Assembly (NCBI GenBank): GCA_024697705.1
Contig: JAILFF010000197.1
Span: forward strand, 1-9,019
Source of the DNA: Ruminococcus sp.
Lineage (GTDB): Bacteria; Bacillota; Clostridia; Oscillospirales; Ruminococcaceae
Direction: 5' to 3'
DNA: 9,019 nucleotides
In this document: positions 5,354 through 9,019 of the stretch, one piece after another
How positions within the stretch are numbered: position 1 is the stretch's first letter
Layout: each line of letters opens with the position of its first letter
Notes under the pieces: generated by a model
What the model was told of the DNA's origin: nothing
Seen by the model: only the letters and a program-made list of their open reading frames with translations
The model's database searches: none
Made by a program: the position numbers and the translations under genes

Positions 5354-7009
5354 ATGAAAGTAAATAAGATCTTAACCGCGTTTCTCGCAGGTCTTCTTGC
5401 GGTCGGCGCTGCCGGCTGCGGCGATGTAAAGGAATCGGGCGAAGCAGCAGGCGATAAGGCTGTTGATACTTCCGCAGCAGATACTTCCGCTGCCGAAACT
5501 ACCACCACAGCTAAGGAAGAGGCTCCCGCAGAGACCACTACCGCTGCCACGGAAGAAGCTAAGGACGATAAGGAGCTTACCGCCGATGAGGCTGCCAAGA
5601 CCGCAGGCGATAAGGTAAGCAAGCTCCAGCAGGCTGCCAAGGGCGAACTTGACGGCGGCTACAAGGCTGTTATGACTTACAATGCTCCCACCACGGGCGA
5701 GCTGGGCGAGAAGAACATCAAGCCCGTTACCCTTACCATGGAAGCCAAGCAGAAGGATAAGCTCACGGGCATCAATTATGTGATCGGCTACGACGGAAAG
5801 GGTCTGATGACCATCAACGCTGTTTACGACAACGATAAGGAAGTTGCTTACTGCAATATCCCCGAGCTTTCCGACGGCGTTATCACCGGTTCCGTAAAGG
5901 ATATCGAGGACATGGTACAGAACAGCGTTCCCGTTGAAACAGGCAACGAGCAGGCTGACGCTGCTCTCCAGAACGGTCCCGACCTCGACGCTCTTGCTTC
6001 CATCGACACCGAGGCACTGGGCGATGATATCCTTTCCTACGTTGACACCTTCACCGAGAACTTCCCCGAGCCGAAGGAAGGCGAGGATTACACCGTTTCT
6101 CAGGACGGCGTAAGCATCACTCTTAAGACCAAGAGCTATGTTGTTACTCCCGAGGACACCAAGAAGCTCGGCAAGGCTGTTTCCGACAAGGGCAACTCCG
6201 ACAAGGCTCTTAAGGAATTCTTCACTGCCTGCGGCGTTTCCGATGATGACTACAAGTCTCTGTGGGACAACTTCGAGAATGTTGACGAGAACACCGAGAC
6301 CGCTTATTTCGACGTTTATTACGACACTGAAGAGAATCCCTGCGGCATCGCCATCAAGGACGACGAAAAGACCGTAGCAAACTATGTTGTATTCGCTCAC
6401 AACGACACCGACGTTATCATCGACTGCGACATGGGCAGCGAGGGCACCGAAAACACCATGAAGGGTCATTTCAAGTATGAGAACGAGACTCTGAACGGCA
6501 AGCTCACCGCTAAGACCAAGTCCCAGGAAGAGGGCGAGAACCTTGTTACCTTCGAGTACAAGGATATGATCGTTACCGAGGACAAGATGATCGGCGACGC
6601 TGTTGTCAACGGCGACGTAAACGGTCAGAAGATGGAGCTCGTTTACAGCTTCAACATCAACGGCGACAACGGCACTATGGACATCAAGGCTACCTCGAAC
6701 GGCGAAGACATGGGCAGCTTCAAGATGGATATGCAGACCACCGACGCTTCCGACATCACTGTTCCGACCGGCACCACCTACAAGATGACCGACGAGGAAG
6801 AGCTTCAGAAGTACACCGAGAGCTGCGACGTCGAAGGCTGGCAGGAGAACGTTAAGAAGGCACTCGGCGAGGAGCTTTACAACGAAGTATTCGGCGCACA
6901 GCAGGTAGAAGCTGCTGACGGCGAGGCTGTTGTTGTTGAGGAAGAGGCTGAGCCCGAAGCCAAGACCGAGAAGAAGACCGAAAAGAAGGCTGAAAAGAAG
7001 AGCGCATAA
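5354..7009 (+). CDS. Large secreted lipoprotein of unknown function
   Basis: A 551-aa protein with a lipoprotein signal peptide: basic MKVNK, hydrophobic core ILTAFLAGLLAVG, and lipobox AAGC with Cys22 as the lipidation site, so it should be anchored on the outer face of the membrane. Residues about 30-85 form an Ala/Glu/Thr/Lys-rich linker. Residues about 95-500 alternate short strands and acidic loops (such as VTLTMEAKQKDKL, TMDIKATSNGEDMGSFKMDM), suggesting a beta-rich fold with internal repeats of MxxxGxxxG-like strands. The C-terminus is a Glu- then Lys-rich tail (EAKTEKKTEKKAEKKSA) that could bind the cell wall or anionic polymers. AGGAGG (5340-5345) lies 8 nt before the ATG at 5354; an upstream in-frame ATG at 5327 lacks an RBS. 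It is probably monocistronic. No enzymatic motif is visible. Confidence 0.92.
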   Translation: MKVNKILTAFLAGLLAVGAAGCGDVKESGEAAGDKAVDTSAADTSAAETTTTAKEEAPAETTTAATEEAKDDKELTADEAAKTAGDKVSKLQQAAKGELDGGYKAVMTYNAPTTGELGEKNIKPVTLTMEAKQKDKLTGINYVIGYDGKGLMTINAVYDNDKEVAYCNIPELSDGVITGSVKDIEDMVQNSVPVETGNEQADAALQNGPDLDALASIDTEALGDDILSYVDTFTENFPEPKEGEDYTVSQDGVSITLKTKSYVVTPEDTKKLGKAVSDKGNSDKALKEFFTACGVSDDDYKSLWDNFENVDENTETAYFDVYYDTEENPCGIAIKDDEKTVANYVVFAHNDTDVIIDCDMGSEGTENTMKGHFKYENETLNGKLTAKTKSQEEGENLVTFEYKDMIVTEDKMIGDAVVNGDVNGQKMELVYSFNINGDNGTMDIKATSNGEDMGSFKMDMQTTDASDITVPTGTTYKMTDEEELQKYTESCDVEGWQENVKKALGEELYNEVFGAQQVEAADGEAVVVEEEAEPEAKTEKKTEKKAEKKSA

Positions 7010-7066
7010 GCTTTTCGACAAGCCCAATTATACCGCAATCTACACGATCTACAATAAAAAATAATC

Positions 7067-7105
7067 AAAGCGGCTTGCTCCGAGAGGGGCGAGCCGCTTT
7101 TAGTT
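7067..7105 (+). terminator. Terminator of the lipoprotein gene
   Basis: A 15-bp stem (AAAGCGGCTTGCTCC opposite GGGGCGAGCCGCTTT, two G-U pairs) is closed by a GAGA tetraloop and followed by TTTTAGTTA. It lies about 60 bp after the stop codon. Confidence 0.9.
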
Positions 7106-7110
7106 AATAG

Positions 7111-7314
7111 TTATAGTAAACGACATTATTGTTTAGAAATTAATTGTATGTTGATTTTGTAGGGTGGCTGCACGAATAAATTCGTGCCATTGCCCCCGCC
7201 TGCCACACGATTGGAACAATAATTTGGCAGGACAGGTCGGGGCAATGGCACGAACTACGTTCGTGCAGCGACCCTACACAGTCAAAGTGTGAATCATTAT
7301 GTCGTTTACTATAA
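7111..7314. repeat. Composite inverted-repeat element C with outer 16-bp arms
   Basis: The core at 7158-7278 (121 bp) starts TGTAGGGT and ends ACCCTACA. Its arms are nearly 50 bp long with scattered mismatches, and each contains a CACGAA...TTCGTG hairpin. Outside the core lies a second, perfect 16-bp inverted pair, TTATAGTAAACGACAT (7111-7126) and its complement (7299-7314). The whole 204-bp unit is nested and symmetrical and encodes no credible protein. It fills much of the space between the convergent lipoprotein and cysK genes. Confidence 0.78.
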
Positions 7315-7331
7315 TAGTGAATAGTTAAGGA

Positions 7332-7344
7332 GCGCCTTCGGCGC
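7332..7344. other. Small GC-rich hairpin GCGCC-TTC-GGCGC
   Basis: A perfect 5-bp stem with a 3-nt loop, just outside element C, followed by a weaker GGG...CCC palindrome. No T-run follows, so it is not a terminator. The rest of 7315-7402 shows no gene or other signal. Confidence 0.4.
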
Positions 7345-7402
7345 AAATTATGAGGGGCTTGCTCCCGCCGACCTTTTGCAATACATTTCGATCTGCAATT
7401 AA

Positions 7403-7441
7403 GCAAAAACGGCAAGCGCCCATGCTCGGAACGCCTGCCGT
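7403..7441 (-). terminator. Terminator of cysK
   Basis: On the minus strand ACGGCAGGCG (7441-7432) pairs with CGCTTGCCGT (7418-7409) over 10 bp with one G-U, followed by TTTTTGC. It begins about 24 bp after the cysK stop codon. Confidence 0.9.
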
Positions 7442-7464
7442 GTTTATGAATGGTTCGGTTATGT

Positions 7465-8394
7465 TTATACGAAGAGAGGCGTCGAATAGTATCTGTCGCC
7501 GCTGTCGGGGAGGAGCGCTACTATCGTCTTGCCCTTGTTCTCGGGACGCTTCGCCAGCTCCAGCGCCGCGTGAACAGCCGCGCCCGAAGAAATGCCTACC
7601 AGTACGCCCTCGCTCTTGGCAATGAGCTTGCCCGCCGCAAAAGAATCTTCGTTCGATACGGGTATGATCTCGTCGTATATCTTCGTGTTCAGCGTGTTCG
7701 GTACAAATCCCGCGCCGATGCCCTGTATGCCGTGCTTGCCCGCTCTGCCCTCGGAGAGTACGGGGGAATCCTTCGGCTCAACGGCTACTACCTTGACGTT
7801 CGGGTTCTTCGATTTCAGGAATTCGCCAGTGCCCGTGATGGTTCCGCCCGTGCCTACGCCCGCAACGAAGAAATCTACCTGACCGTCGGTGTCGTTCCAT
7901 ATCTCGGGACCCGTGGTCTCGCGGTGGGTCTTGGGGTTGGCGGGGTTTTCAAACTGGGCGGGGATAAACGAATTCGGTATCTCCCCCGCAAGCTCCTCAG
8001 CCTTGGCGATAGCGCCCTTCATGCCCTTTGAGCCTTCGGTGAGGACGATCTCCGCGCCGTAAGCCTTAAGGATATTGCGGCGCTCGACGCTCATCGTCTC
8101 GGGCATGGTGAGAATGATGCGGTAGCCCTTCGCGGCGGCGATCGAAGCAAGCCCTATACCTGTGTTGCCCGAAGTCGGCTCGATGATAACGGAGCCCTCT
8201 TTCAGCTTGCCGTTAGCCTCGGCGTCCTCGATCATGGATTTTGCGATCCTGTCCTTAACGCTTCCCGCGGGGTTGAAGTATTCGAGCTTAAGCAGCAGCC
8301 GTGCTTCAAGACCCTCAGCCTTTTCGATGTTTACCGCCTCAACGAGGGGTGTGTTTCCTATAAGCTCCGAAGCGCCCTTGTAAACTTTTGACAT
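7465..8394 (-). CDS. cysK: Cysteine synthase A (O-acetylserine sulfhydrylase)
   Basis: A PLP enzyme that converts O-acetyl-L-serine and sulfide to L-cysteine and acetate in the cytoplasm. At 309 aa it has the usual length. NPAGSVKDRI carries the Schiff-base Lys47. PTSGNTGIGLA (73-83) is the substrate-binding loop. GTGGT (181-185) holds the PLP phosphate. GISSGA (267-272) and PDSGDRYYST (296-305) complete the active site. AGGAGG (8403-8408) lies 8 nt before the ATG at 8394. It is a single-gene unit with its own consensus promoter and strong terminator; cysE is not in the window, so complex formation with serine acetyltransferase is only expected from the family. Regulation by sulfur or cysteine state is likely given the palindromic sites around the promoter. 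Nothing in the protein looks damaged. The alternative, cysteine synthase B, is less likely given the overall CysK-type sequence. Confidence 0.98.
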   Translation of the reverse strand: MSKVYKGASELIGNTPLVEAVNIEKAEGLEARLLLKLEYFNPAGSVKDRIAKSMIEDAEANGKLKEGSVIIEPTSGNTGIGLASIAAAKGYRIILTMPETMSVERRNILKAYGAEIVLTEGSKGMKGAIAKAEELAGEIPNSFIPAQFENPANPKTHRETTGPEIWNDTDGQVDFFVAGVGTGGTITGTGEFLKSKNPNVKVVAVEPKDSPVLSEGRAGKHGIQGIGAGFVPNTLNTKIYDEIIPVSNEDSFAAGKLIAKSEGVLVGISSGAAVHAALELAKRPENKGKTIVALLPDSGDRYYSTPLFV

Positions 8395-8412
8395 ATTGAA
8401 TTCCTCCTGTGT

Positions 8413-8462
8413 TAGATTAAGAATAATTCCTATCGGTTTACTATATTATACTACCCGACAGC
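8413..8462. promoter_or_regulatory. Possible operator over the cysK -10 and leader
   Basis: TCGGGT and AACCGA form an imperfect dyad that spans the -10 element, with a further CCGATAGGAATTATT downstream. The position fits a repressor such as a CymR/Rrf2-type sulfur regulator, but the motif was not verified. Confidence 0.3.
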
Positions 8463-8473
8463 GGTTTTGTCAA
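8445..8473 (-). promoter_or_regulatory. cysK promoter
   Basis: On the minus strand TTGACA (8468-8473), a 17-nt spacer and TATAAT (8445-8450). The start point is near 8438, giving a leader of about 44 nt. Confidence 0.9.
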
Positions 8474-8488
8474 TACGCACGAATCAAC

Positions 8489-8506
8489 TTTGTGATTATT
8501 CACAAA
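8489..8506. promoter_or_regulatory. 18-bp palindrome upstream of the cysK promoter
   Basis: TTTGTGA-TTAT-TCACAAA is a perfect inverted repeat with 7-bp arms and a 4-bp centre. Its centre lies about 60 bp upstream of the cysK start point, a usual position for an activator of the CRP/FNR type. The half-sites resemble CRP or Rex half-sites, but the 4-bp spacing fits neither consensus exactly. Confidence 0.45.
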
Positions 8507-8639
8507 ACAGGGCGTAATATTCTCTCTGCACAGGGCAAATCGACGGCAGTTCGTCCGTCCGTGCCGATAAGCGCAGACCGTTTGGCGTTATCGTTTCTTC
8601 CGTTCCGCCTGTTTTTACCAAATTATATATATTTGTGAC

Positions 8640-8699
8640 AAAAAGTGCGAACCTCCGTTTTCAGCCCGATTTTTCGGGTGATTTTTATGAGGTCCGCAC
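8640..8699 (-). terminator. Large bipartite hairpin with U-tract on the minus strand
   Basis: GTGCGAACCTC (8645-8655) and GAGGTCCGCAC (8689-8699) pair over 11 bp with one mismatch. They enclose a 9/10-nt internal loop and an inner CCCGA-TTTT-TCGGG hairpin (8665-8678). On the minus strand the stem is followed by five U (8644-8640), as in a terminator. No minus-strand gene is visible to its right, so it may end a small RNA or lie at the end of a lost gene. The stretch 8507-8639 shows no credible gene. Confidence 0.6.
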
Positions 8700-8762
8700 C
8701 AAAAAAAGCCTGTCATTCGTGAACTTTGCGTATATTTAATTTGAACTTAATGTAAACAAGCC

Positions 8763-8791
8763 TTGACAAAATCTGCATATTGTAGTATAAT
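8763..8791 (+). promoter_or_regulatory. Strong rightward promoter with no clear gene
   Basis: Consensus TTGACA (8763-8768), a 17-nt spacer and consensus TATAAT (8786-8791), giving a start near 8798. It drives transcription toward the right edge, through element D and the CRISPR-like sequence. Confidence 0.88.
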
Positions 8792-8841
8792 TTATTTGAG
8801 GGCATATATGTCGCCTTGTATCTTACCCGCGTGCGGGACAC

Positions 8842-8999
8842 GGAAATCAATTTTCAAAAATCACATAATGATATTTGTGAATTATGTAGGGGCGCTCCTA
8901 CGTGAGCGCCCGCAAACCGCGCCATCTACCCCACAAAACGGGCGCACACATAGGTGCGCCCCTACACAAATTCCAATAAATAGAGCAAAATTGATTTCC
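8842..8999. mobile_element. Possible small mobile element containing repeat D
   Basis: A perfect 13-bp inverted repeat, GGAAATCAATTTT (8842-8854) and AAAATTGATTTCC (8987-8999), encloses repeat D. Directly outside it, at 3 and 2 nt, lie the direct repeats GCGTGCGGGA, which look like target-site duplications. It is 158 bp long and non-coding, so movement would need a transposase supplied from elsewhere. Confidence 0.5.
8885..8966. repeat. Dispersed inverted-repeat element D (MITE-like)
   Basis: An 82-bp element bounded by TGTAGGGGCG and CGCCCCTACA. Its 28-bp arms differ at three positions, and the spacer is short. It belongs with element B by its TGTAGGGGCG ends. The left flank ACATAATGAT (8863-8872) also occurs, inverted, beside element C (7293-7302). 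Confidence 0.8.
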
Positions 9000-9019
9000 T
9001 TGCGTGCGGGAATTGAAAC

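Larger units (their letters stand above)
8810..9019 (+). CRISPR. Candidate leader-proximal CRISPR repeat interrupted by a small element (hypothesis)
   Basis: The window ends in GCGTGCGGGAATTGAAAC. ATTGAAAC is the canonical 8-nt handle of many type I and III CRISPR repeats. The 10-mer GCGTGCGGGA occurs at 8829-8838 and again at 9002-9011. Deleting the 163 bp between the copies joins ATCTTACCCGCGTGCGGGA (8820-8838) to ATTGAAAC. This yields a CCCGC-GT-GCGGG stem directly before the handle, as in CRISPR repeats, about 10-25 nt after the start point of a consensus promoter. Only one interrupted copy is visible and no spacer or cas gene is in the window, so an array is not demonstrated. Confidence 0.33.

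Noticed and set aside
5372..7027. A 551-residue open frame antisense to the lipoprotein
   Set aside because: It results from the strong codon bias of the plus-strand gene. The plus strand has a promoter, RBS, signal peptide and terminator; the antisense frame has none of these and reads as Leu/Val-rich nonsense.
7140..7415. Minus-strand 91-aa ORF
   Set aside because: It is a translation of repeat element C and part of the cysK terminator region.
8489..8506. Calling the palindrome a Rex or CRP site
   Set aside because: The arms match in part, but both consensus sites have 6 bp between the half-sites and this one has 4.
8396..8638. Plus-strand 80-aa ORF upstream of cysK
   Set aside because: It lies opposite the cysK promoter, RBS and palindromes, with no RBS or family resemblance.
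8808..9019. Plus-strand frame open from an ATG at 8808 to the window edge, with GAGGG upstream
   Set aside because: It reads straight through element D and both copies of the direct repeat in different frames, giving a sequence with no protein character; the RBS would overlap the transcription start. It could be reconsidered if the sequence to the right continued as a conserved gene.

Overview
The window looks like chromosomal DNA from an anaerobic Firmicute of the Ruminococcus/Oscillospiraceae kind. This is inferred from the style of the sequence, not from a database match. The evidence is consensus TTGACA-17-TATAAT promoters, AGGAGG-type ribosome binding sites, a leucine T-box leader, an Ala/Glu/Thr-rich lipoprotein with a Lys/Glu tail, and dispersed short palindromic elements beginning TGTAGGG. 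Nearly all genes are on the minus strand. The exception is the lipoprotein at 5354-7009.

Layout from left to right: (1) 1-1058 (-), a partial SGNH/GDSL hydrolase cut by the window edge, with a good promoter and RBS. (2) 1177-1395 (-), a 72-aa hypothetical protein with its own consensus promoter. (3) 1525-1628, inverted-repeat element A, lying just beyond the stop codon of a 103-aa hypothetical protein (1632-1943, -). (4) 2016-3704 (-), leuA, 2-isopropylmalate synthase. (5) 3744-4118 (-), a 124-aa hypothetical protein, with element B (4199-4307) upstream. (6) 4350-4634 (-), a 94-aa hypothetical protein, preceded by TTATCT/AGATAA low-complexity repeats. (7) 4813-5088 (-), a complete T-box leader with a CUC (Leu) specifier, a T-box sequence, an intrinsic terminator and its own promoter. 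(8) 5354-7009 (+), a large secreted lipoprotein with a structured 5' UTR and a strong terminator. (9) 7111-7314, composite element C. (10) 7465-8394 (-), cysK, with terminator, promoter and candidate operators. (11) 8640-9019, a gene-poor end with a large hairpin, a rightward consensus promoter, element D, and a sequence ending in the CRISPR-like handle ATTGAAAC.

Functionally, leuA (leucine synthesis) and cysK (cysteine synthesis) are the only well-defined metabolic genes. The leucine T-box lies about 1.1 kb upstream of leuA on the same strand, with two small unknown ORFs, a repeat element and low-complexity DNA between them. The leader may therefore still drive a T-box-orfs-leuA operon, or it may have been separated from leuA by insertions.

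The most interesting point is the right edge. Removing the material between two GCGTGCGGGA direct repeats joins a CCCGC-GT-GCGGG hairpin directly to ATTGAAAC. This would be a typical CRISPR repeat just downstream of a strong promoter, so a small palindromic element may have inserted into the leader-proximal repeat of an array beyond the window. Only one interrupted copy is visible, so this remains a hypothesis.
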